Part shown: positions 35,893 to 44,644 of the stretch, one piece after another
Position numbering within the stretch: position 1 is the stretch's first letter
Layout of the letters: each line of letters opens with the position of its first letter
Assembly: GCF_004769665.1 (NCBI RefSeq)
Contig: NZ_RQGG01000043.1
Coordinates: 1 to 64,000 of the forward strand
DNA from: Leptospira kemamanensis
GTDB lineage: Bacteria > Spirochaetota > Leptospiria > Leptospirales > Leptospiraceae
Length of the DNA: 64,000 bases
Reading direction: 5' to 3'
Notes under the pieces: model-generated
Databases searched by the model: none
Told to the model about the DNA's origin: nothing
The model's input: the letters and a program-made list of their open reading frames with translations, nothing else
Program-made: the position numbers and the translations under genes

Positions 35893-38061
35893 TTATTTTG
35901 ATGTACGCGTATAAACACCATTCCAGTCGACAGGTGGTGGGTTTTGGAACAAAGATTGGCAACGTTTGATCAGTAAGTGACTACTCACATCTTCTCGTTG
36001 TAGAATTTTAGAAACATTCTGAAAGTGTTCAATGGCTTTTTCCCAATTGCGACTGAGATACAATTCAAATCCCAATTCATATTCACGTTCTGCCAGTCTT
36101 GTGACATCGGTTACATCTTTTTGTAATGATTCTAAACTGTAAATTTTAACAGGTGTTTCTTTCCCCTTCACACGAATCCAATCTAAAAATCGAAAATGAA
36201 ACTCATCTTTACAAGCCGATTCAATGCTTTCGGAGACTAAAATGGAAACCCCGTAGTCCTTTGCGGCTGCTTCTAACCGTGCTGCCAAATTCACCGTATC
36301 ACCCATCATGGTGTACGATGCCAAACTATCTGTACCCATAAACCCCACTTTCGCATAACCACAGTTTAACCCAATACGAAAGACCATTGCACGAGCCAGA
36401 GGAGTGTAAACTCGTCTTTCATTCCATTTGGTTCGGAGAGATTCGAGTTCAGCCAACATCTCCAAAGCTGTTTTACACGCCAACTTGGGATGTTCTTTGT
36501 ATTGGATGGGTGCACCAAAAATTCCAACAATGGCATCTCCAATGTATTTATCCAAAGTTCCCGAATTGGACTTTAATACATTTGTCATCGCGGAAAGGTA
36601 TTCATTTAACAATTTAGCAAGGTCTGTTGCACTTAATTCTTCACTGATGGAAGAAAAGCCAGCTACATCCGAAAAAAAAGCAGTGATCTCCCACTCTCCC
36701 CCTTGTTTGAGAGATTCCATATTTTCGAGAGCCACACTGACAACCCCTGGGTCCACTAAGTTGCGTAAGATGTGATTGAATTTTCTTTTTTCTTTCCCTT
36801 CCGTATAAGTTAAGTAAGCAAAACCTAATAAATACGAAATGGGAAATCCTAATACAAAGGAATAAGTAGACAATACATAGTCCATACGGTATAAAAAGTA
36901 AAACAAACCGACAAACAACGATACGGCGAAAATGGGATAAAGATTTTTTAAAAGATGCCACTGGTTGATAAACAAAATGAGAACACCAATGAGTAAAATA
37001 AGAATGGTAAATCCAATTCCATAAGATTCAGGCAATTCTTTTAAAAGATGCCCCTCGGTTAAATTAGAAGCAAACACAGCTTGTGCAATCACACCTGGAA
37101 ATAAACCATGAGGAGTGACCACATCATCATGAGTGGAAGCCGCCGAAGTGCCTATGAGAACAATTTTGTCTTCAAACAAAGTTGGTGGAACTAATAGAGA
37201 ATTGGGATCTTCGATTTCTCCCGAATTTAATTTTTCCAAAGATTCAATCATCCCAGCAGCAGAATAACGAGGGATGTTTCGTAATTCTTCTTCAGTATAA
37301 AAATAAGCACGAACAAGTCCATCTTTCCCAATGGGAACTTCCCTTGTTTCATTTTCTTTTTTCAGAACTAAATTGGATTGAATAGTCTCGGTTTGGTAAC
37401 TTTCCCCTAAAGCAAAGGCTTGTGTTGCAAGTGTGGGAAAATAAAATCCATTCCAACGAACAAAGGGAGAGAATCTTCTTAAAATTCCATCACTATCCGC
37501 GATCACATTCACAACATGAATCATAGGAGCTGTCTCTCCTACCCTTCCTATGGGAAAGGAAGCATTTTCATATTTGGGAAAAGGCAAATTCGTTGTGATC
37601 GGAACACTAAATTTTTCGCTGATTTCTTCGATACCTTTTCTGGGAAGCACAATTCCACCATTTCGGAAATTCGCTGCATGGGATATCTCCCCCAAACTCT
37701 CGTTTGCTGTGACTAAAGCATCATCATAATCTGATCGTTCGGTAAACATGATATCGATGATAGTAATTTTGGGAGGAGTTAGTAATTTGGTATAACCAAT
37801 CAGAGTTGGATAGATATGCCGTTTCCATGGCCACTGACCAAGTTCGGGATGGTCTGCATATTTAGCAATACTCTGTTCATCAATATCAATGATCACAATG
37901 TCTTTGGAAAAAAAATGGTGAGAAGGAAGTAGATGAAAAAAAGCATCCGAAAGTTTTTGATCCAGTGTGGTGGAAAATCGAAAAAAGGAGATGATGGCTG
38001 TAAGAGAAGCTGGAATGACCACCATAAGTAAGATAGGGATTAAAATTTTATTAGTTTTCAT
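35893..38061 (-). CDS. CHASE2-domain class III adenylate/guanylate cyclase
   Basis: This 722-residue protein has a first membrane segment at about 7-25, then a CHASE2 extracytoplasmic sensor (DIVIIDIDEQSIAKY near 53, later DKIVLIGTSAAS), then three membrane segments at about 345-420. The cyclase domain contains FFSDVAGFSSISE near 460 (first metal Asp), a DKYIGDAIVGIFGAP segment near 505 (second metal Asp), and YTMMGDTVNLAARLE. It should make cAMP (or cGMP) in response to an envelope signal. A short TPR-like stretch lies near the C-terminus. ATG overlaps the M48 gene's stop by 4 bases. Confidence 0.9.
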   Translation of the reverse strand: MKTNKILIPILLMVVIPASLTAIISFFRFSTTLDQKLSDAFFHLLPSHHFFSKDIVIIDIDEQSIAKYADHPELGQWPWKRHIYPTLIGYTKLLTPPKITIIDIMFTERSDYDDALVTANESLGEISHAANFRNGGIVLPRKGIEEISEKFSVPITTNLPFPKYENASFPIGRVGETAPMIHVVNVIADSDGILRRFSPFVRWNGFYFPTLATQAFALGESYQTETIQSNLVLKKENETREVPIGKDGLVRAYFYTEEELRNIPRYSAAGMIESLEKLNSGEIEDPNSLLVPPTLFEDKIVLIGTSAASTHDDVVTPHGLFPGVIAQAVFASNLTEGHLLKELPESYGIGFTILILLIGVLILFINQWHLLKNLYPIFAVSLFVGLFYFLYRMDYVLSTYSFVLGFPISYLLGFAYLTYTEGKEKRKFNHILRNLVDPGVVSVALENMESLKQGGEWEITAFFSDVAGFSSISEELSATDLAKLLNEYLSAMTNVLKSNSGTLDKYIGDAIVGIFGAPIQYKEHPKLACKTALEMLAELESLRTKWNERRVYTPLARAMVFRIGLNCGYAKVGFMGTDSLASYTMMGDTVNLAARLEAAAKDYGVSILVSESIESACKDEFHFRFLDWIRVKGKETPVKIYSLESLQKDVTDVTRLAEREYELGFELYLSRNWEKAIEHFQNVSKILQREDVSSHLLIKRCQSLFQNPPPVDWNGVYTRTSK

Positions 38062-39311
38062 TTACCGATTCTATTTTTAAATTCGCTCCATCGATCTACA
38101 ACCAAAGTTGTTCCATCCGTCGAAACCGAAGCTTCAATATACACGAGTTTTGCGATCCGCATACTCGTTTCTGGATGAGTTTTTTTTAAGGTATCTGTTC
38201 CTTCTGCTCTTGACATCGTATTCAAATAACTAGACAAACCAATTGGAGAATACCCTATTTGCGAAACAAGTCCCACTGCCGCTTCATCAGCTTCTAGTTC
38301 GACTTTTGCATCTCGACCTGTTTCAAAAAATTGTTTTTCCATCTCACTAATTGCCGTTGCCATTGCCGTATTCACGACTTCACTTCCTGGTGGAGACAAC
38401 AAACTAGAAAGTACATCCACAAAGAGATTGGATTGTTTGAATTCACCATTATGGAATAAAATCACATGACCCATTTCATGGGCAATGATCCCTGCAAGTT
38501 CTGCTTCGGTTTGGATTTTTTTCAAAGTTCCCGTTGTCAAAAAAAGATAACCACCAGGACAAGAGAAAGCATTGATTTCGTTCGATTCAATCACACCTAC
38601 TCGAAATTCTAAGTCCTTTCGAGAAGAAACAGAACCAAGTTTTGTCGCAATGGAATTCAGATACCGAGTGAGTTCTAAATCCCGAACGATGTTGTAACGT
38701 TTTAATAGTCTAGCAGCAAGGGATCGACCCAGTTTTACCTCTGCTTTCGTTTCACCTAACACAGATAAACTCTGATTAGTTTCCATCTGAATAGAGGGAG
38801 TGACTTCCCCAGATTTTGTTTCATCAGATTTAGATAGATTGGGGTCAGTCGTCAATGGAACGGATTCAAGCCAACGTAAAGATTCAAAATCATACAAATC
38901 CCCTTCTCCTCTCACGCGCATTTTTTGTGTTTCGGAAAGACCTCTTGCCGCGGCAGTTTTCGTAAAATCAGATGCCCTTTGTCTTGCTACCACTGCTTCA
39001 GATGAATTTGATGTGATTCCCAATTTCATTTGGTTTCCAGGTGGGAGTGGTGACACAAATAATTTAGAAACCCAACCTGATTTCTCTTCAACTCTCACTT
39101 GAACAAACAGTCCTTGTTCTTGGATAGGAGTTAGTACATCTCCTATTTTTAAAAGGGAACCTTCTGCATTTAACTTAGGTTGGGAAAGTAATTTGGCTTT
39201 GGTGCTTTGCACATAGACATTCCCTTTTGCAATCAGTGAGATTCCGAAAAGAAGGAATCCTATGGATAAATAGTTCCATTTCATTTCCATTGAGAATGAT
39301 GAAATCAACAT
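38058..39311 (-). CDS. M48-family metallopeptidase with N-terminal SH3-like domain
   Basis: This 417-residue protein has a signal peptide, then an SH3b-like region (VYVQSTKAKLLSQPK, then GWVSKLFVSPLPPG). The catalytic domain has zinc motif HEMGH near 268 and a downstream ELEADEAA that supplies the third ligand. M48 proteins such as BepA and LoiP act on misassembled outer-membrane proteins in the periplasm. The gene is translationally coupled to the CHASE2 cyclase. Starts at 39311 or the later ATG codons at 39290 and 39284 are possible; 39311 has a weak AAGAG upstream. Confidence 0.85.
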   Translation of the reverse strand: MLISSFSMEMKWNYLSIGFLLFGISLIAKGNVYVQSTKAKLLSQPKLNAEGSLLKIGDVLTPIQEQGLFVQVRVEEKSGWVSKLFVSPLPPGNQMKLGITSNSSEAVVARQRASDFTKTAAARGLSETQKMRVRGEGDLYDFESLRWLESVPLTTDPNLSKSDETKSGEVTPSIQMETNQSLSVLGETKAEVKLGRSLAARLLKRYNIVRDLELTRYLNSIATKLGSVSSRKDLEFRVGVIESNEINAFSCPGGYLFLTTGTLKKIQTEAELAGIIAHEMGHVILFHNGEFKQSNLFVDVLSSLLSPPGSEVVNTAMATAISEMEKQFFETGRDAKVELEADEAAVGLVSQIGYSPIGLSSYLNTMSRAEGTDTLKKTHPETSMRIAKLVYIEASVSTDGTTLVVDRWSEFKNRIGK

Positions 39312-39383
39312 CTTTGAAAACTCTTTTTTTCATTTCTAGTTTGGTATTGACAATTCTTATGGTTGGCTTGCTATGAATGGGCG

Positions 39384-40910
39384 ATGAAACATTGTTTTCT
39401 AATCCTCTTACTACTTACCTCCGTTCTTGTAGGTTGTAAAAAAGAAAAAGATGAGAGTAATTCTCTCAGTGCCCTTCTCACAAGATTTTTCATTCGAAGT
39501 TTATTATCTTCTAGTATCAATTCTGAGTTACCTTCCAACTTAAGTGTTGCTGTTCCGCGTTCCATTCGGAAACCGTCAAGTGGACTCGGTACCAGTTTCC
39601 AATCCAAAAACAAATCTAAAAAAATGGCTTTTACGGCAAAAGGCATAGCTGAGGACACTTTGGACTATGGATTCACTGGCCAAAACTTTCTCACAGAAGG
39701 AACAGACATTGTCGCCGAAATCTTACGGGATGCCAAAAAGGACTTAGTTTTAATCAGTGGTTCCTATGCAATCGCAAAAGCAAGTCCTGGTGTTTGTATC
39801 CCTGGTGGCACGTCTACTGTGCGCATCACACAATCGATGGAAGATGAGTTTTTAGAAGGAATTGAGAGACTGGGCTTGAGTCCTGAAGAAGCAAGAGGCG
39901 AACTTGTCAGTTTGCAAAACGAAGGACTATTACCATTCATTGGACAAGCTGTTCCCACACCAGCGATGGTCTACCGCACTCTGAGTAATAATGAGTATGA
40001 TAACGAAATCGATTATTCCTTTGCTGATTCTCTCGGAACACCACAACCTTGTCCTGCGAATAACAAATTCCAAAAAAGCATCAAATTTAAAAGCGACAAA
40101 TCAAAAGTGTTTAGCTCCATCACTCGTTCTTTAAAGGTGTTTGGAATCTCACTCAGTGTTGATGCTTCCATCACTTACATCACCCAAGAAGGAAAAAAAG
40201 ACAAAGCCATTCTCAATATCAAACAAGTGACCACTGGTTCAGGAATCACGGACAAATCAACCACCCGATTTACCTTTGAAGAATGTGCCACTGACACAAA
40301 TGCCAACGAGAACAATTGTGTGACCTTAAGTTATAGCAATGTCTATGCAGATGTGGATGACAATAAAATCACAACGTCTGTCAAAGGAAGGACAAATGAT
40401 TTCGGTGGTTATGTCCTAACAGAATACATTGATAATAAAGAGAATTTTGAATATTATTTAACAGAAACCTATGATAGCAATGGAGACATCACCTACTTCG
40501 CTGTTGATTATTATGATATTGATGTACCTGCAAATGACGAATACGAAGAACTGGGTGTCCTCGATACAGACTTATATGGAGAATTCATTGAAACTTCCTA
40601 TACCTTTGAATGGGATGTCTATGTGGATTTTACCATCGCTCCTCCTGGTGTCGATATTGGTACTGGAACATATGATGCATATGATGCGTTTGTCATTATG
40701 CCCGCAGGAGTGGACCCAAATGTTTTCCCTGATGAATATATCGGATGGGGAGAATTTTATGAAAATGAATCCGATACCTCCGTATCCTATTATGTAGACT
40801 TTTACGGTTCAGCAAGCCAGGTAGCAACTGCAGTAGTGTATCGTTATGAGGTGGATGCGAATGGAAATGAAGTATATACTCCCGTTAGCGATGTAATTTA
40901 CCAATTATAA
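39384..40910 (+). CDS. Large lipoprotein of unknown function, acidic/Tyr-rich C-terminal half
   Basis: From ATG 39384 the protein has 508 residues with a lipoprotein signal (LLLLTSVLVGC, Cys at 18). The N-terminal part is basic; the C-terminal 170 residues are rich in Asp, Tyr and Glu with repeated D-x-D-x-N/D turns (DVYADVDDNK, NGDITYFAVDYYDIDV, VDFTIAPPGVD) that could bind calcium. An upstream in-frame TTG at 39363 would spoil the signal peptide. No family recognised. The FadL-type gene starts about 90 bases downstream on the same strand, so they may act together at the outer membrane. Confidence 0.65.
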   Translation: MKHCFLILLLLTSVLVGCKKEKDESNSLSALLTRFFIRSLLSSSINSELPSNLSVAVPRSIRKPSSGLGTSFQSKNKSKKMAFTAKGIAEDTLDYGFTGQNFLTEGTDIVAEILRDAKKDLVLISGSYAIAKASPGVCIPGGTSTVRITQSMEDEFLEGIERLGLSPEEARGELVSLQNEGLLPFIGQAVPTPAMVYRTLSNNEYDNEIDYSFADSLGTPQPCPANNKFQKSIKFKSDKSKVFSSITRSLKVFGISLSVDASITYITQEGKKDKAILNIKQVTTGSGITDKSTTRFTFEECATDTNANENNCVTLSYSNVYADVDDNKITTSVKGRTNDFGGYVLTEYIDNKENFEYYLTETYDSNGDITYFAVDYYDIDVPANDEYEELGVLDTDLYGEFIETSYTFEWDVYVDFTIAPPGVDIGTGTYDAYDAFVIMPAGVDPNVFPDEYIGWGEFYENESDTSVSYYVDFYGSASQVATAVVYRYEVDANGNEVYTPVSDVIYQL

Positions 40911-41000
40911 ATATCGTAAATCAAATTTAGAAAACAATTAAATCAGAAAAGAACCTAGAATCTTATGTTACACAAACCCTTCCAATACCCAAAAGGTTTC

Positions 41001-42473
41001 ATGAAATCAAAAGCCATCTGTCAGTTTTTCATTCAATTGCCAATATTGTCTATTTTGATTTTTCTTTCCCTTCCCCTTTTTGCCTCCGAACCATTTCACA
41101 ACTTACAAGGGTTTTATGGAGAAAGAGCTGCAGGGCTTGCAGGTGCATTTACCGCCATTGCCGACGATCCATCTGGTGCCTATTATAACCCAGCAGGGCT
41201 TGGGTTTACGCATAATGATGGAATCTCCATCTCTGCCAGTAATTTTAAAGATGTAAAACGAAGTTATATCAATATCGATACACCAGGACAAAGATACAAC
41301 CAAACCCACCAAGGTTTTGATCCCAATTTCATTGGACTATTGAAAAATTTTGACAGGTGGAAGTTTGCCTTTTCGATTGTGAACACATATAATTATTCCT
41401 ATAACCGAGTGGACCAAGTCAACTACCCTCTAGTTTCGCCATCCATCAACTCCACAAGAAACTATACAAAAGAACGTTATAACCAACTTCTCGTTGGACC
41501 AAGTCTTGCTTATCTCGTAAATGATAAACTCTCCCTCGGTGCCACACTCTATTATATGAGTGATACCAAAGAAGCATCCAGAACCCAATTCCAACAGTTT
41601 TCTGACCTAAGTTATGTGATGCGTTCCTATGTGGATAACAGAAGGACAACGGGACTTATGCCAGTGCTTGGAATCCAATACCAACCAAACCCCAAAGTTT
41701 CCCTTGGAATGAGTTATAGAAGGATCTTTGTTACGGGTGGTGACAGGCTTTATAACGAAGTGTATGCAGATTCCACAAGAAGACCAGGAACTTCTGCCAT
41801 CGATTTTATTGAAGGAACAGGAGATGGTGCTTCTTCCATCGAACAAGGTGTACTCACTCAAAAACCAAAACTCGTGACGTCCATTCCGCAAACTTCCGAG
41901 ATGCGATTCGGAGTCGCATTTTTTCCAACAGCAAGGTTTATGACATCGTTTGATATGATCCATACTTCAGGTTACAAAGTAAGGCGTAACCAAGATGAAA
42001 TTAGTAGTTTTGGAAGAAGAGTGACTTATACAATCAATGACACAGAAGTGAGAGAGCTCACTCGTTATTCCACAACCAATTTTGCTGCAGGAATGGAATA
42101 CTATTTAGCGGACACCTTTGCTATATTAGGTGGTATTTACACAAACGAACCAAATACAAAACCAATTTCTTGGACAGAGTCGGCAGTAGATTTATACCTC
42201 CAGAATACATTTGGAAACCAAGTTACCGCTAGCTCAGGAGATGCGAGTATCATTTACAAAGTGGCTCGGTCTGGAACCAATCCACGAAACGAATATTCCA
42301 GAAATCGGGGTTTGAGTTTGGGATTTTCTTGGGTGACATCCAAGTCTTCCGTGTCTGTTACATACATTCGCGAACTCGGTTACGGAAACTCAAGAATTGA
42401 TCCCAATTCCTTGGCTCAATCCTTTGAATACAGCGCACATTCCGTTTACATCATGGTCAGTTCGAGGAACTAA
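41001..42473 (+). CDS. OmpP1/FadL family outer-membrane transport protein
   Basis: The 490-residue protein from ATG 41001 has a signal peptide (IQLPILSILIFLSLPLFA) and the FadL start block: AAGLAGAFTAIADDPSGAYYNPAGLGF, shortened here to AIADDPSGAYYNPAGL, the characteristic hatch segment. The rest is beta strands with a terminal strand VYIMVSS. FadL-type channels carry long-chain fatty acids and other hydrophobic compounds. The start with AAAGG five bases upstream is preferred over ATG 40965. Convergent with the patatin gene (1-base gap), which may point to a lipid theme. Confidence 0.85.
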   Translation: MKSKAICQFFIQLPILSILIFLSLPLFASEPFHNLQGFYGERAAGLAGAFTAIADDPSGAYYNPAGLGFTHNDGISISASNFKDVKRSYINIDTPGQRYNQTHQGFDPNFIGLLKNFDRWKFAFSIVNTYNYSYNRVDQVNYPLVSPSINSTRNYTKERYNQLLVGPSLAYLVNDKLSLGATLYYMSDTKEASRTQFQQFSDLSYVMRSYVDNRRTTGLMPVLGIQYQPNPKVSLGMSYRRIFVTGGDRLYNEVYADSTRRPGTSAIDFIEGTGDGASSIEQGVLTQKPKLVTSIPQTSEMRFGVAFFPTARFMTSFDMIHTSGYKVRRNQDEISSFGRRVTYTINDTEVRELTRYSTTNFAAGMEYYLADTFAILGGIYTNEPNTKPISWTESAVDLYLQNTFGNQVTASSGDASIIYKVARSGTNPRNEYSRNRGLSLGFSWVTSKSSVSVTYIRELGYGNSRIDPNSLAQSFEYSAHSVYIMVSSRN

Positions 42474-42474
42474 T

Positions 42475-43377
42475 TCATTTTTTGGATTTGGACTTTGTCT
42501 CAAAAAATTCTTTAGCATCTACGTATCCTTGAGTGACAAGGCGTTCTGCTTGCTCTTTTTTGAAATTCAAAATGCTTCCAAGACCTAACATTTGTTTTGG
42601 GGCAATCACGGAAATTTTTGTCTTTGTAAACTGGGTGCGAAGGTTTAAAAAAAAGTTTTCGATGGAAGTGAGTCCGTTCATCACAGATTTTCTGTATTCC
42701 AATCCTTGTTCCACACTGCGATACGATCCAAGTAAATAAAGTTCAAACAGCCTTTCTAATGCTTCATCTTTTGTGACTGGAGTTTCCATAATCGTAGAAC
42801 TTCCCACGGGAGAAAGTAAAACCACTACGATTTCAGATGCTTCATGTGTTAACGCGGGTAAAATGGGAGTATTTGCCATCACACCACCATCCCAATAGGG
42901 TTCTCCATCTATCATTTGCCAAGGAAAGATCATGGGAATGGCCGAAGAGGCAAGGATATGTTCGATTTTCAAATTGGGATTTTCAAAAAACCGTAACTCA
43001 GAACTCAGAATATTGACAGCTGAAATGATGACTTTCGTTTGTGTTTGGTTTAACCTCGTAAAATCCAAATGTTCATATATGAATTTTCTTAAGGGATAGG
43101 TTTCTACCAAAGGGTAATATTTCCTTCGAAAAAAACCTTTTAACATATTCCAGATCGAATAACGCATGATATGTTTTTGATTGAGCTGCAACCAAAGTTC
43201 TGTTAGTTTTTGGCTGTCCATTCCTGAACCAATGGCACAGGCATTGATGGCTCCCACAGAGGTGCCAGAAATGATATCGGGTTTCCATCCAATTTCTTCT
43301 AAATATCGTAACACACCTGCTTGGTAAGCACCTCTTGCGCCACCACCTGATAGTACTAATGCTTTCTTTTTTGCCAT
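42475..43377 (-). CDS. Patatin-like phospholipase (short form)
   Basis: This 300-residue protein has the patatin elements: oxyanion hole GGGARGAYQAG at 11-21, nucleophile GTSVGAINA near 39-47, and catalytic Asp in WDGGVMANTP near 165. It should hydrolyse acyl esters of phospholipids. It has no signal peptide. It is the last gene of a three-gene operon, separated by 1 base from the NlpC/P60 gene, and converges with the FadL-type gene. Patatins of this size are common and some are secreted effectors; nothing here shows export. Confidence 0.88.
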   Translation of the reverse strand: MAKKKALVLSGGGARGAYQAGVLRYLEEIGWKPDIISGTSVGAINACAIGSGMDSQKLTELWLQLNQKHIMRYSIWNMLKGFFRRKYYPLVETYPLRKFIYEHLDFTRLNQTQTKVIISAVNILSSELRFFENPNLKIEHILASSAIPMIFPWQMIDGEPYWDGGVMANTPILPALTHEASEIVVVLLSPVGSSTIMETPVTKDEALERLFELYLLGSYRSVEQGLEYRKSVMNGLTSIENFFLNLRTQFTKTKISVIAPKQMLGLGSILNFKKEQAERLVTQGYVDAKEFFETKSKSKK

Positions 43378-43378
43378 A

Positions 43379-44641
43379 TCAATTGCCGTTACTAAAAATA
43401 TCTCGACCAGTCACATACCGTTCTTTCCACCATTTTTCTTGAAGGGATTGGATGACAACCCCACGACTGGTGGATGCATGGATAAAATTTCCATTCTCTA
43501 AAACAAGTCCTACATGTGTGATTTTTCTGGTATTGGGAGAAGCGGAAAAGAAAACTAAATTTCCAATTTGTTGTTTTTCACGAGAAACAAATTGTCCAAT
43601 GGTCGCTTGGTCTCTTGCCGAACGAGGAATTCCTTTATCCTTCATTCCAATTTTTGGATCGGTTAAAATGGATTTGGTAAGACCAGAACAATCAATCCCT
43701 CGTTTGGAATAACCACCATAGAGATAAGGAGTCCCAATCCACTGCCTTCCCACTGGATCTACCAGTTTTCGTTTGGATTTGGATTCTGTAGGAGTTATGT
43801 TTACAGTCGTTTGTTCTTCAATAAAAATCAAATTCGGATCGAGTTTTGGTCTTTCTTTGGTAATCCATTCTCCTTCTGCATTCCACACAATCTCTGTTCG
43901 GCGATCTGATATTGAAAAATCCTGAATGGAATTTTTTCCAGAAAGAACAGACAATGTATCTTCTTTTACAAGATTCCAATTGGGATCGGTTCCAGAGACA
44001 AACGATTCTTTTTCCCAATCCAAAAAGAGTTTTTTTCTTTTTTCAGGACTTAGATTTGCGATTTGTTTAGGGATTCGTTTCTCCAATTGTTTGAATACCA
44101 AACTAGAGTTAGTTTCTTTTTTACGAAGAAATACAAATAACCGACCCGCAACAAATACACTCTCTCCACTCCAAAGATTTGATTTTGCTAGTTGGAAAAG
44201 GTTTAGTATCTCTTCCTCTGGCACTTTGGCAAGTACCATCTCTCTATAAAATTTACCCAAATAAGGAATCTCTTGTTTGTTTGGTTTTGTGGTGATGAAA
44301 TAAGGAATGAGGTCTTCCACCTCTTCCCATGAATACCCATGGTCTTGTAAGATGACAAAACGTTCCACTTCCAAAGCAAATGCAGCGGGAGGCATGGATT
44401 CAAACACAGCCCAAACACGAAGAGATTCGATGATTGTTTGGATTTGTTTTTGGTTGGCCCTATCCCCTAATTTTTTTCGGATTTCATTGCGAATGAGTAA
44501 GGTCTCTTGTTTGTTGTATCCCGATTCTAATAAACTTTCTAAGTTTTGGGCAAACAATACATAGGGAAAAAAAAGGAAACATGTGAGGAACGTGGGGAAA
44601 CGTAGCAAAACAAACATTACCAAAAGACTTACAAGAAACAA
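43379..44641 (-). CDS. NlpC/P60 family peptidase
   Basis: This 420-residue protein has a signal segment, a 250-residue helical region with no recognised domain, and a C-terminal NlpC/P60 domain. The catalytic Cys lies in GIDCSGLTKS near 310 and the His in THVGLVL with FIHAS after it. These enzymes cut the peptide part of the cell wall. The gene lies between two patatin-type genes with gaps of 1-3 bases, so all three are expressed together. Confidence 0.85.
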   Translation of the reverse strand: MFLVSLLVMFVLLRFPTFLTCFLFFPYVLFAQNLESLLESGYNKQETLLIRNEIRKKLGDRANQKQIQTIIESLRVWAVFESMPPAAFALEVERFVILQDHGYSWEEVEDLIPYFITTKPNKQEIPYLGKFYREMVLAKVPEEEILNLFQLAKSNLWSGESVFVAGRLFVFLRKKETNSSLVFKQLEKRIPKQIANLSPEKRKKLFLDWEKESFVSGTDPNWNLVKEDTLSVLSGKNSIQDFSISDRRTEIVWNAEGEWITKERPKLDPNLIFIEEQTTVNITPTESKSKRKLVDPVGRQWIGTPYLYGGYSKRGIDCSGLTKSILTDPKIGMKDKGIPRSARDQATIGQFVSREKQQIGNLVFFSASPNTRKITHVGLVLENGNFIHASTSRGVVIQSLQEKWWKERYVTGRDIFSNGN

Positions 44642-44644
44642 ATT

